Positions 1 to 8,344 of a stretch of DNA of 62,302 nucleotides are shown here, one piece after another; positions within the stretch are counted from its first letter, which is position 1, and each line of letters starts with the position of its first letter. Below the pieces are notes generated by a model, which saw nothing but the letters and a program-made list of their open reading frames with translations, had not been told where the DNA came from and did not search any database. The stretch is from NCBI GenBank assembly GCA_030528885.1, contig JAUMXY010000010.1:1-62302 (forward strand), in the 5' to 3' direction. The translations under genes were made by a program, and so were the position numbers. The DNA comes from Bacteroidales bacterium (GTDB lineage: Bacteria; Bacteroidota; Bacteroidia; Bacteroidales; Bacteroidaceae).

Positions 1-1703
1 GGAAACGGAAACAAGTCCAGTTTTTCCCTCTTCCTAAAGCGCAAAAAGAGGGCTGTGCTCTCGTGCTTGATGCTGTGAGCGACACGGTGCTTGCAACGCT
101 GCAGTGCACAGACAGCCTCTGCGGCTCTCTGCTGGGTTACGCACTGTTGCACAACGGAAACGTTTTTCGCTGTGACACGATGCGTGCCGTTCCGCTCATC
201 GAGCTGGAGATGGGACGCAATTCCCTTCCCGAAGGGGTGAGCCAGCTCACCGTCTTCGACAGCCAAGGTCGCATCTGGGCAGAGCGACTCTTCTTCCGAT
301 GTCCTGTGGCAAAATCGGTTGACAGCATCCGCGTCATCTCCCAAACATCACGTCTTACACCTTGTGGCAAGGTAGAGCTGGAGCTTCAGGCGCAGCCCAA
401 TGCCCACCTGTCCTTCTCAGCCATGGACTATGCGACGATGAATAACGGCAGGCAGGGCAACATGAGAACGTGGATGCTGCTGGGTTCGGAGGTGAGAGGG
501 TATATCCACCAGCCAGAGTACTACTTCGAGGCAGACGACGAGGAGCACCGCCGCTCCGCCGATTTGCTGATGCTCACGCAGGGCTGGAGGCGCTATGACT
601 GGGAACTGATGACTGGGCAGAGGGAGTTTGAGAAGGTGCAGCCCATCGAGGACAAGTTCTACATCTTCGGCAAGCTGAACGTGTACAGGAAGCGCAATCC
701 TGTTGACAATGTCCGCCTTGAGGCGATTCTCTACAATCAAGAGGGACAGAGCCTGATAGGCAGGACTGTAACCGACTCCTTGGGCTATTACTCATTTGAA
801 ATGCCGTTTGTGGATGGCGAGTGGAATATGCAAATCTATACACGCAAGAAGAACAAGAGAGGCAAGCAGAAGCGCAAGACCTACTATGTGGGCATCGACC
901 GCCAGTTCTCGCCAACTCCACGCTACATCACCCCTCTGGAAGCCAGCGCGCGCCGACGCCTGCAGCCCAATCTCTTCACAGGCATAGCCGAAAGTGACAC
1001 GCTGGAGGAAGAGGAGTTCATCCCCATCACGAAGAAAGACCATGTGCTGCAGAACGTGACGGTGAAGGCGAAGCGGAGATACTTCACTAATGATGACTAC
1101 AAGTACAAGAATGAGGCGTGGGGCAAGATTTATGCCTCACTGTACTACAATGCCGCCAGAGAAGCCGACAATATACTTGATATGGGGAAGCCCATACCAG
1201 TAACTCGCGAATTCGTGAGTAGTAAATTAAAGACGTACTATGACTGGACAGGAGAAAATCCAGGGCGTTATAAAGGAAGGGGTATTAGGTTCATCGGTAA
1301 TAACGACGAAAGAAGTGGTCCTGGAATGTACCTTGACGAAGTGAAATCCATCTATATTGTGCTGAATGGCAAGGACGCTTTAAATTCAGAAATGTTGAGC
1401 CCAACCAATTCACCGATTTTAGTATATACATATAGCCGTTTCATTTATTCCTCCGAAAGCCAGAAGGGACTTCGCCGCACCTATTTCCAGGGCTTCAACA
1501 AGCCTTCCACGTTCAAGATGGAGGACTACAGCGTCATTCCTCCGATGGCAGACTTCCGCCGCACCATCTACTGGAACCCGAACGTGAAGACGGATGCGCA
1601 GGGCAAGGCGAAGGTGGAGTTCTTCAACAACTCGACCTGCGAGGAGATGTATATCAGCGTGGAGGGCATGACAGAAGACGGGAAGGTGCTGGTGAATGAG
1701 TGA
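1..1703 (+). CDS. Large surface protein with carboxypeptidase-regulatory-like and plug-like domains, 3' part only
   Basis: The frame is open at the first base of the window and stops at TGA 1701-1703, so about 566 C-terminal residues are present and the true start is outside. In the middle (bases about 640-900) is a beta-sandwich segment resembling the carboxypeptidase regulatory-like fold. It is followed by 'KDHVLQNVTVKAKRR', a lead-in typical of TonB-plug-like domains, and a plug-like stretch with 'LDEVKSIYIVLNG' near base 1350. The C-terminus carries 'DFRRTIYWNPNVKTD', a motif common at the end of large Bacteroidetes macroglobulin/plug surface proteins. Such proteins are thought to sit at the outer membrane; no reaction can be assigned. 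Bases about 1200-1455 are visibly AT-richer than the flanking coding sequence. The last 37 coding bases recur downstream of the next gene. Confidence 0.7.
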   Translation, partial: KRKQVQFFPLPKAQKEGCALVLDAVSDTVLATLQCTDSLCGSLLGYALLHNGNVFRCDTMRAVPLIELEMGRNSLPEGVSQLTVFDSQGRIWAERLFFRCPVAKSVDSIRVISQTSRLTPCGKVELELQAQPNAHLSFSAMDYATMNNGRQGNMRTWMLLGSEVRGYIHQPEYYFEADDEEHRRSADLLMLTQGWRRYDWELMTGQREFEKVQPIEDKFYIFGKLNVYRKRNPVDNVRLEAILYNQEGQSLIGRTVTDSLGYYSFEMPFVDGEWNMQIYTRKKNKRGKQKRKTYYVGIDRQFSPTPRYITPLEASARRRLQPNLFTGIAESDTLEEEEFIPITKKDHVLQNVTVKAKRRYFTNDDYKYKNEAWGKIYASLYYNAAREADNILDMGKPIPVTREFVSSKLKTYYDWTGENPGRYKGRGIRFIGNNDERSGPGMYLDEVKSIYIVLNGKDALNSEMLSPTNSPILVYTYSRFIYSSESQKGLRRTYFQGFNKPSTFKMEDYSVIPPMADFRRTIYWNPNVKTDAQGKAKVEFFNNSTCEEMYISVEGMTEDGKVLVNE

Positions 1704-1856
1704 GCACATTGCAATTAAATGGAGAAGGAAGGGATGGAAGGAGATAAATGTAGATAGAAGGAGATGGAAGGAAATAAAAGACGGATGTTGTGCAGGCGGT
1801 TTCAAGCATTGTCCTCTATCTTCTTATAAGTAAATAACTTAAAAACTATAAACATT

Positions 1857-2900
1857 ATGAAAAGAACAAATTTTTGCGGCATTTTTGTGGCTGTCTTGAC
1901 GGCTCAAGCAGCAAGTGCCCAAAGTGTTTCATCCGCTCAGGAGAGACTTGACAGCATTGTCGCATTTGATTATGTGTCAGGTAAAGCTAAGAAGCAGGAG
2001 TACGGATACGATACGGCAGGCAGGGTGAATCAAGTTCTTTACTTCCAGCAAAAAGAAAGAGTATGGCAGCCAACAAATAGGCGTGAGTATTTTTTTGATG
2101 AGGAAGGGAATGACACTCTTCGCCTTATTTCTATCCTTCAGGGCGGGGAATGGTTGATAGTGGAACGAAAGTCCCAAACTTCCCAATCCAATCATCGAGT
2201 GACGACTTTTACCACCTCTTATGTTAAAGGGCGGATGCTGAATAGCTTCCAGACAGAACGCGTGTATGGTGACGACAAGCAGGTTCACTCTGAGACCGTT
2301 TGTGCACTCCAAGACAGCTTGTTCAAAACACAAATAGTCAATGAATTCTTTTATGGCACAGACAGAAAACTCTCGTGGATTAAGTCGACAGACATGATGG
2401 ACAACAGGCATCCAAGGGTCAGCACGACACGCTATGCTTATGACCCTGTAGGTCATGTAATCAGCCAGACGGACTCTGTGTTTGCTGGCGTGTCGGCTAA
2501 AGAATGCCTGAGAAAGGAATACACGTATGAGCAGGGTGCATTAAGGATGTCAGTCACAACGATGACATTTGTTGATGGTGGCGGGCAAGTGAAGCATGAA
2601 TACATCTATGACCGACACCAGAACTTGCTGTGCATGCAAGCCTATCAGATGAAGGATGAGGCAGGGCGGCATACTGGCTCTGTATCGTTCATATATGACA
2701 TGAATAGCTTGAAATCAGCTGTTGGAGGGGCTTCGCATGAGGCAAATCTGCTGGACTCTCATTATGAAGAAGAACTAAAATCGTCGCCCCGCAAGTTGCT
2801 GTCAATTACCGTATATGGAGCGGATGGGCACAAGGAAAAAGAAACGTTATTCTTTTATGGAAGGAATCGCGGTACTGTTGACGGGCATGATTCTATGTAG
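1857..2900 (+). CDS. Secreted YD-repeat-like protein
   Basis: 347 residues starting with a signal peptide of about 22 residues (MKRTNFCGIFVAV...AASAQS). The body contains several short repeats of the type E/R-Y-x-Y-D followed by a turn and a hydrophobic strand: 'EYGYDTAGRVNQ', 'RYAYDPVGHVISQ', 'EYTYEQGALR', 'EYIYDRHQNLL'. These resemble RHS/YD-type beta repeats found in many small secreted Bacteroidales proteins of unknown function. There is no lipobox and no C-terminal sorting tail. The gene stands alone; a copy of the tail of the preceding gene lies directly behind it (2908-2944), suggesting that it was inserted at, or replaced, part of a duplicated gene. Function unknown. Confidence 0.7.
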   Translation: MKRTNFCGIFVAVLTAQAASAQSVSSAQERLDSIVAFDYVSGKAKKQEYGYDTAGRVNQVLYFQQKERVWQPTNRREYFFDEEGNDTLRLISILQGGEWLIVERKSQTSQSNHRVTTFTTSYVKGRMLNSFQTERVYGDDKQVHSETVCALQDSLFKTQIVNEFFYGTDRKLSWIKSTDMMDNRHPRVSTTRYAYDPVGHVISQTDSVFAGVSAKECLRKEYTYEQGALRMSVTTMTFVDGGGQVKHEYIYDRHQNLLCMQAYQMKDEAGRHTGSVSFIYDMNSLKSAVGGASHEANLLDSHYEEELKSSPRKLLSITVYGADGHKEKETLFFYGRNRGTVDGHDSM

Positions 2901-2975
2901 GCGTAGAGGCATGACGGAAGAAGGGAAGGTGCTGGTGAATGAGTAGGGGGAGAAGCGTGTTTTTTGCTGCAGGTT

Positions 2976-3005
2976 TTGCCGTTTCCTTCTTTTTCCCTAT
3001 TTTTG
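2976..3005 (+). promoter_or_regulatory. Bacteroidetes-type promoter for argB
   Basis: TTG at 2976-2978 and TATTTTTG at 2998-3005 are separated by 19 bases and match the TTG-N19-TAnnTTTG consensus. The box ends 27 bases before the argB start codon. Confidence 0.65.
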
Positions 3006-3032
3006 CAGTAGAATTGAAAAGAACAAAGGAAT

Positions 3033-3830
3033 ATGAAACAACTGACAGTAGTAAAGGTGGGGGGCAAGATCGTGGAAGACGAGGGAACCCTGCAACAGCT
3101 TTTGAAGGATTTCAGCGCTATCGAAGGAGCGAAGGTGCTGGTGCATGGCGGCGGCAGGTCTGCTACGAAGGTGGCTGCGCAGCTGGGCATTGAGAGCACG
3201 ATGATTGGCGGCAGAAGAGTGACGGACGCTGAAATGCTGAATGTGGTGACGATGGTGTATGGCGGTCTGGTGAACAAGAATATCGTGGCGCGCTTGCAGG
3301 CTTGCGGCATCAATGCGCTGGGACTGACGGGGGCAGACATGAATGTGATGCGCTCGCACAAGCGTCCGCTGAAGAAGGTGAAGATGGAGGACGGGACGGA
3401 GCAGATGGTGGACTTCGGTTTTGTGGGTGATGTGGATGAATGCGACGGCAAGATGCTTGCCACGCTGATTGCCGAGGGCATTGTGCCGGTGATGGCTCCG
3501 CTGACGCACGACAAGGAGGGGCATCTGCTGAATACGAATGCGGACACCATTGCAGGAGAGACCGCGAAGGCGCTGGCTCCTTACTTTGATGTGACGCTCA
3601 TCTACAGCTTTGAGCATGCTGGTGTGCTAACTGATCCTGAGGACGAGGCTTCGGTAATTCCGCACATTAATGCGGAGAGCTTTGAGCTGCTGAAGGCTGA
3701 CAGAACAGTGAGCGGCGGCATGATTCCGAAGATTGAGAATGCGCTGGAGGCTGTGGAGGCTGGAGTGAAGAGGGTCATCATCACGAAGGCCGATGCCATT
3801 GACGGAACAAAGGGCACCATCATCAGCTGA
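3033..3830 (+). CDS. argB: N-acetylglutamate (or N-succinylglutamate) kinase
   Basis: 265 residues, the normal size for this amino-acid kinase. It phosphorylates the gamma-carboxylate of an N-acylglutamate in cytoplasmic arginine synthesis. Visible motifs are VKVGGK at residues 7-12 and HGGG at 38-41 for ATP/phosphate binding, the 'GGRRVTD' loop near 60, and a C-terminal 'GGMIPKIENALEAV' nucleotide/allosteric region near 230. Some Bacteroidetes use N-succinyl rather than N-acetyl intermediates, so substrate choice cannot be settled from this gene alone. A promoter lies at 2976-3005. The stop is two bases before an ECF sigma factor gene, so the two are almost certainly co-transcribed. Confidence 0.93.
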   Translation: MKQLTVVKVGGKIVEDEGTLQQLLKDFSAIEGAKVLVHGGGRSATKVAAQLGIESTMIGGRRVTDAEMLNVVTMVYGGLVNKNIVARLQACGINALGLTGADMNVMRSHKRPLKKVKMEDGTEQMVDFGFVGDVDECDGKMLATLIAEGIVPVMAPLTHDKEGHLLNTNADTIAGETAKALAPYFDVTLIYSFEHAGVLTDPEDEASVIPHINAESFELLKADRTVSGGMIPKIENALEAVEAGVKRVIITKADAIDGTKGTIIS

Positions 3831-3832
3831 CA

Positions 3833-4342
3833 ATGCTTGACTTCCTGCACGACATCCTGCCGCTGAAGAACATCATCTTCCGTACAGCATTACGCATCGT
3901 CCTGAACAGGGAAGAGGCGGAGGACATTGTGCAGGATATTCTCGTGAAAATGTGGGAGCAACGCAACGAGCTGGAGAAGGTGAACAATCTGGAAGTGTAT
4001 GCTCTAAGGGCTGCACGCAACTTGGCTATTGACAGGATGGAGAAGATGGACAACCGCCATGTGTCGCTGAACAGCAACGTGCACGACCGACCTGACAGCG
4101 AAGCGGCAGGGGGCGATGCGCTGCTGGCAAAGAAGGAGGCGGATTTGTTCATCGCTGACACCATCAACGCCTTGCCTGAGAAGCAAAGAACTATTCTGCA
4201 GATGAGAGACATTGAGGGGAAAAGCTATAAAGAGATTGCAGAAGTGTTAAGCATCACAGAATCAGATGTGAAAGTATCTCTCTTCCGCGCTCGCAACGAA
4301 CTAAAAGAAAAAATTATTGAAAAAAAACAGCTTTTTCTGTAA
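3833..4342 (+). CDS. ECF-type RNA polymerase sigma factor
   Basis: 169 residues with both ECF sigma regions. Region 2 is around residues 24-45 ('REEAEDIVQDILVKMWEQR') and region 4 around 107-160 ('LPEKQRTILQMRDIEG' followed by a helix-turn-helix with 'SYKEIAEVLSITESDVK'). It would direct RNA polymerase to a small regulon. It starts two bases after the argB stop and is followed after 66 bases by a single-span membrane protein that may be its anti-sigma partner. The target promoters cannot be read from the window. Confidence 0.9.
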   Translation: MLDFLHDILPLKNIIFRTALRIVLNREEAEDIVQDILVKMWEQRNELEKVNNLEVYALRAARNLAIDRMEKMDNRHVSLNSNVHDRPDSEAAGGDALLAKKEADLFIADTINALPEKQRTILQMRDIEGKSYKEIAEVLSITESDVKVSLFRARNELKEKIIEKKQLFL

Positions 4343-4408
4343 CTTTTCCACTTCTCATCCGTCTTTATAATAGAGACGGCATTAAAAAACCGCTTAAAAC
4401 AACACTAC

Positions 4409-4906
4409 ATGGACTATAAGTACATAGAACAGCTGCTGGAAAGCTACTTCGACTGCCGAACAACCCTGCAGGAGGAGCAGATACTGCGCTCGTTCTTCTC
4501 GCAAGAGGATGTACCAGGTCATCTTGCCGAATACGCTGACTTGTTCAACTACGAGGTTGAAGCGAGAGAAGAGGTGCTGGACGAGCAGTTTGACGAGCGG
4601 GTGCTGGCGCAAATCAAGCAAAGCGACAAGCCAAAAGCACGCTCCATCAGGATGAGGACTCGGCATTTTGCCCCTTTCTTCAAAGCTGCGGCAGTGGTAG
4701 CTATTGTGCTCACTATCGGCAATGCGGCTGAGCACGCCATCGGAGAGCATGCTGCTGAGGAGGATAATGTGATGGCAATTGATCCTTACACGAAAGCCAG
4801 CGATGTGCAGCAGGTCATTCGCGTGAAAGACATGAGTCAGCAAGCAAAGACACAAACAAAGAACGACTCCATCATAGGCATCACCACACAAGATGAGAGG
4901 CAGTGA
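4409..4906 (+). CDS. Single-span membrane protein, putative anti-sigma factor
   Basis: 165 residues: an acidic helical N-terminal part (residues 1-85), a hydrophobic span around 91-107 ('FFKAAAVVAIVLTIGNAA'), and a short C-terminal part. This layout, with the position directly behind an ECF sigma factor, fits an anti-sigma factor whose N-terminal part would hold the sigma factor at the inner membrane. I see no zinc-binding HxxxCxxC motif, so it is not a classical ZAS anti-sigma domain and it lacks the FecR-type periplasmic domain. The role is inferred from context only. Confidence 0.5.
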   Translation: MDYKYIEQLLESYFDCRTTLQEEQILRSFFSQEDVPGHLAEYADLFNYEVEAREEVLDEQFDERVLAQIKQSDKPKARSIRMRTRHFAPFFKAAAVVAIVLTIGNAAEHAIGEHAAEEDNVMAIDPYTKASDVQQVIRVKDMSQQAKTQTKNDSIIGITTQDERQ

Positions 4907-5103
4907 AGCAATGGGGTCGAGGAAATACAGAATTTGCTTTTACATAAATATATTAAACAAATCAATGCTTAACTAAACCAAAACCTATTGAGGAACAAGC
5001 TGCGAAGCTTACATTCCTTCCGCTGAAAGAGGCAACTCTGGAGGCATAACATTGAGAAGGTCTCAATTCTCAAGAAAAACCAACATTGTGTTATCTCAAC
5101 ACG

Positions 5104-5140
5104 AAAGGGGTGCGTCTGCAAAGACACACCCCTTTTCTTT
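5104..5140. terminator. Bidirectional terminator between the sigma operon and menD
   Basis: A 14-base stem (5104-5117 with 5122-5135, one mismatch, GCAA loop) is followed on the plus strand by TCTTTT. It lies between two convergent transcription units, 20 bases beyond the menD stop. Confidence 0.75.
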
Positions 5141-5159
5141 TGGCTCTATACGTGCGGCA

Positions 5160-6836
5160 TCAGTTGCTGAAGGCGCGGAAGAAAGCCTTGTGAGCTTTCA
5201 GGTTCGCCTGCACGTCTGTCATGACTTCCAGTATTTTTACTGTTGGCGCCTCGTCGAGGAACTCTTTCAGCGCCAGTTCCAATTCAGCTGCACTGTCGGC
5301 ACAGAGGTATTGGGCGCGGCACTCCATGGCCACTCCTTGAGCAGTGGTATCATGCTGCGCCGCGATGCTCTTCTCCAGATAGGGGCTGTCAAGTCCCTGA
5401 AGATGATGGAAGATTTGTCCGCCACGATTATTCATCACCAGTATTCTGAGTGGAGCAGAAGGATTCTGCACATACTTGTTCCAAAGTCCATTCTTATCAT
5501 AGAAGAAACTGAGGTCGCCTGTCAGCAGAAGCGTTGGCGCTCCGCTGCCTGCCCAATAGCCGACAGCCACAGAAACACTCCCTTCAATGCCATTTACGCC
5601 ACGATTGCAGTGGAGGGGATTGCTGAAGTTCAGCAGCTGCACATTACGAATCATTGAACTGTTGGCTACCTGCAGATGCCACAAAGCAGACAGGTCTTTC
5701 ATGACCATCCGCAAGGCTGAAAGGTCACAGAACTCGTCCTCCCACTGCTCTTTTTCGTGTGCTGCATCGGCATTTGCCATCATCGCTAGCCGGTAGGTTT
5801 TTCGCTGCGCTGACCGCTGCTGTTCTGCTGCGCACAATGCACTAAGCAGCGCTTTTGGCTGCGCTTCAACCAAAGTGGTGCAACACATAAAGAGGTCTGC
5901 CACTTCGCCCTGCGGAGAGACATGCCAATGCCATTGGGGAGGATTAGTCCTCATGTGCTGCTTGAGAAGTTTGGAAACAATATGCCCCCCGATGGTGATA
6001 AGAAGGTCGGGGGATTCAAAAGCATGAGAGGCGAGCATTTCATCGAAGTTGCCGATATAGCAATGGCGCTCGTCCATGACAGTCTGCACATTGGAAAGAT
6101 GCTCGGCGCAAATGAGGCAATGCTGTTTGGCCAACTGCGACAGTAGAAGTGCACAGGCAGCAACCTCAGCTGGCAGCATCTGCCCAATAAGGACAAGCAC
6201 TTTCTCTGCACGCTGCCAAACGGCTTGCTGGCTGTCGCTCAGCTGAAAAAGATTCCCGCCTCCTCTGACCCACTCCATTGAGCGGCATTTAGGAAGGCTC
6301 TCTGCGCTGAAATCGAACAAAGGTTCAGCAATTGGCACATTGACATGAACAGGCTTATGTGTCCTCTGCATCTCTATCAGCACCTCATTGAGAAGGCGGT
6401 TGCAATGCCATTGCTCTTCTTCGTTCTGAGGTTCAGGAAGGCTCACGCTTTTCGACACCAGAAAGCCAAAAGCTCCCTGCTGCGGCAAGGTCTGCCCATC
6501 CATCTGCCCAATCCACCGCAAAGGGCGATCGGCAGAGATGACCATCAGCGGGAATGACCTGTAATAGGCTTCACTGACGGCTGGGGCAAGGTTCAGCACT
6601 GCCGAGCCACTGGTGACGCACACGGCGACGGGCTTGCCGCCATTGGCCTCCATCAGCCCGATGGCAAAGAAGCCAGCGCTCCGTTCGTCGGTCACATCGT
6701 AGCACTGCATGCCTGCTGCATGGAAAGTATGAACGATGGCAGCATTGCGGCTGCCTGGGCAAACGACCACTTGCGTGATGCCTGCTTTCAGCATCAGCAC
6801 CGTCAGTTGCTGTATGTTGGACTTAACGCTAAACAT
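5160..6836 (-). CDS. menD: 2-succinyl-5-enolpyruvyl-6-hydroxy-3-cyclohexene-1-carboxylate synthase
   Basis: 558 residues, the usual MenD length. This thiamine-diphosphate enzyme joins isochorismate and 2-oxoglutarate in menaquinone synthesis. The N-terminal pyrimidine-binding domain shows 'VVCPGSRNAAIV' near residue 24 and 'DERSAGFFAIGLMEANG' near 50, with the TPP-activating Glu in DERSAGF. 'CVTSGSAVLNLAPAVSEAYY' near 73 is a MenD hallmark. The C-terminal domain has the TPP motif 'GDLSFFYDKNGLWN'. The start chosen overlaps the end of menF by 34 bases, which fits translational coupling. It is the last gene of the leftward operon; a terminator follows at 5104-5140. Confidence 0.93.
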   Translation of the reverse strand: MFSVKSNIQQLTVLMLKAGITQVVVCPGSRNAAIVHTFHAAGMQCYDVTDERSAGFFAIGLMEANGGKPVAVCVTSGSAVLNLAPAVSEAYYRSFPLMVISADRPLRWIGQMDGQTLPQQGAFGFLVSKSVSLPEPQNEEEQWHCNRLLNEVLIEMQRTHKPVHVNVPIAEPLFDFSAESLPKCRSMEWVRGGGNLFQLSDSQQAVWQRAEKVLVLIGQMLPAEVAACALLLSQLAKQHCLICAEHLSNVQTVMDERHCYIGNFDEMLASHAFESPDLLITIGGHIVSKLLKQHMRTNPPQWHWHVSPQGEVADLFMCCTTLVEAQPKALLSALCAAEQQRSAQRKTYRLAMMANADAAHEKEQWEDEFCDLSALRMVMKDLSALWHLQVANSSMIRNVQLLNFSNPLHCNRGVNGIEGSVSVAVGYWAGSGAPTLLLTGDLSFFYDKNGLWNKYVQNPSAPLRILVMNNRGGQIFHHLQGLDSPYLEKSIAAQHDTTAQGVAMECRAQYLCADSAAELELALKEFLDEAPTVKILEVMTDVQANLKAHKAFFRAFSN

Positions 6837-7861
6837 ATCGTCTTCAGTTTTTCTTCTGTCTCTTGAAGTTCCGACTCCACAGTGGACTCAGGAAGGATGC
6901 CGCCGCCTGCATACAGCGTGCACTGGTACGTGCCATCCCCCTCTTTTTGCAACTTGCAACAGCGGAGATTCACATAGAGATTGGTCTCGCCATGCACATC
7001 CAGCATACCCACCACCCCTGCATAGTACTGCCGGTCATGCCCCTCGTTTGCCACAATGTAGGCATGCGCCTCTCGCTTCGGCAGTCCGCACACCGCAGGA
7101 GTGGGATGAAGCTGACGGATGAAGTCATATACCGTCACTGCAGGGAGAGGCGTGAAATGGAACTCCGTCTTCAGATGGTAGAGATTGCCTGCACGAGAAG
7201 TGTAGGGACCAGCCTCTTCCACCACCCTGCTCAAAGGCGTAATGACTTTGCGCACATAATCTGCCACAATCGACTGTTCCGTCTTGTTCTTCTCCGACCA
7301 CTCACCCTCTTGCGTCATGGTGCCTGCCAGCGCCACGGTGCGGTAATGCGACTTGGAGCCTGCCACAAGAATCTCGGGAGTGGAGCCTATCCAGAAACCA
7401 GTCTCTTCTGTATAGCAAAGATACACCATCGTCCGCGGATAAGCATAGCAGGCACGGACGAACGCATCCAGCGGATTGCCGCCATACTCGGCACAAACCG
7501 AGCGCGACAGCACCAGCTTGGGGAAACGGGAAGGTACGGCGGCATGAAAGCGGCTGAACGCTTCTGTATATGCCTCTACATCTGACTGTCCACGACCAAT
7601 ACACCCCGCTCGCTCTTCTGCCAGCATCTCCATCTTGACGACGGTCTCAACATCGGGACGGACACACACAATGGGGCAGCTCTTCTCATCGAAAGGTATC
7701 ATGACAAACGCCCGCGACACCTCTTCCATGTGCTCCAAATCGACGGACACGGAAGGCTGCTCCGGATGCTGGCACACCACATGCACCTCGTCGGCAAACG
7801 GCATGCGGAAGAGCGCATAAGACGTGTATTTGCTTAGTTCTATCATGCCAGAGACGAACAA
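6803..7861 (-). CDS. menF: Isochorismate synthase
   Basis: 352 residues of the chorismate-binding family; converts chorismate to isochorismate, the first committed step of menaquinone synthesis. Visible family motifs are 'GSTPEILV' (residue about 160), 'VALAGTMTQEGEW', 'LYHLKTEF' and the C-terminal 'LHPTPAVCGLPKREA' with 'YYAGVVGMLD'. It is shorter at the N-terminus than Escherichia coli MenF, as is common in Bacteroidetes. It lies one base after the thioesterase gene and overlaps menD, so it is within one operon. An entC-type siderophore role is unlikely given the menD neighbour. M6 is an alternative start. Confidence 0.9.
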   Translation of the reverse strand: MFVSGMIELSKYTSYALFRMPFADEVHVVCQHPEQPSVSVDLEHMEEVSRAFVMIPFDEKSCPIVCVRPDVETVVKMEMLAEERAGCIGRGQSDVEAYTEAFSRFHAAVPSRFPKLVLSRSVCAEYGGNPLDAFVRACYAYPRTMVYLCYTEETGFWIGSTPEILVAGSKSHYRTVALAGTMTQEGEWSEKNKTEQSIVADYVRKVITPLSRVVEEAGPYTSRAGNLYHLKTEFHFTPLPAVTVYDFIRQLHPTPAVCGLPKREAHAYIVANEGHDRQYYAGVVGMLDVHGETNLYVNLRCCKLQKEGDGTYQCTLYAGGGILPESTVESELQETEEKLKTICLALSPTYSN

Positions 7862-7862
7862 C

Positions 7863-8288
7863 TCATTTCTTTATCTTAATGATGCGGTTAGTCACTCTCT
7901 CTGCTGAGATGACCGTTCCGTCCTCACCTACTATATCAACATTCCACACATGAGTGCTCTTGCCGGCATGTACTAGCTTCGCCTTCCCATACACCACACC
8001 CTCGGTGGCAGACATTGCCACATGACTGGCATTTACCTCGGTACCGCACACTGCATAGTCTTCGTCATAATTCGTCAGATGCAGCGAACCGACCCCAGCA
8101 ATCGTCTCAGCCAGCGACAACGAAGCTCCTCCATGCAGCACACCCAGATACTGGCGCGTACTGGGAGAGATGGGCATTTCTGCCACAGCGTACTCATCGT
8201 CCGTAGGAATAAACCTAATGCCCAGCGCTTCAATCAGCGTCCCGTGCATACGAGCATGGAGAAAATCACATTCTTTCTGTGTTAACAT
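7863..8288 (-). CDS. Hotdog-fold thioesterase, candidate DHNA-CoA hydrolase
   Basis: 141 residues from the ATG at 8286-8288. A longer frame exists upstream, but it would run into the preceding metallopeptidase gene and its extra residues look non-homologous, so the short start is preferred. The core 'QYLGVLHGGASLSLAETIAG' is the PaaI/hotdog thioesterase signature with an acidic active-site Glu in AET. 'VGKAKLVHAGKSTHVWNVDI' (approximate) forms the last strands. Placed directly before menF and menD, it is a good candidate for 1,4-dihydroxy-2-naphthoyl-CoA hydrolase (MenI role) in the cytoplasm. The substrate is inferred from context; other small acyl-CoA thioesters are possible. Confidence 0.8.
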   Translation of the reverse strand: MLTQKECDFLHARMHGTLIEALGIRFIPTDDEYAVAEMPISPSTRQYLGVLHGGASLSLAETIAGVGSLHLTNYDEDYAVCGTEVNASHVAMSATEGVVYGKAKLVHAGKSTHVWNVDIVGEDGTVISAERVTNRIIKIKK

Positions 8289-8344
8289 AAATATGGGTTG
8301 GTAAGTTTTTAAGTTCTTAAGTTTTTGAGTTTGGGGTTCTTGGG

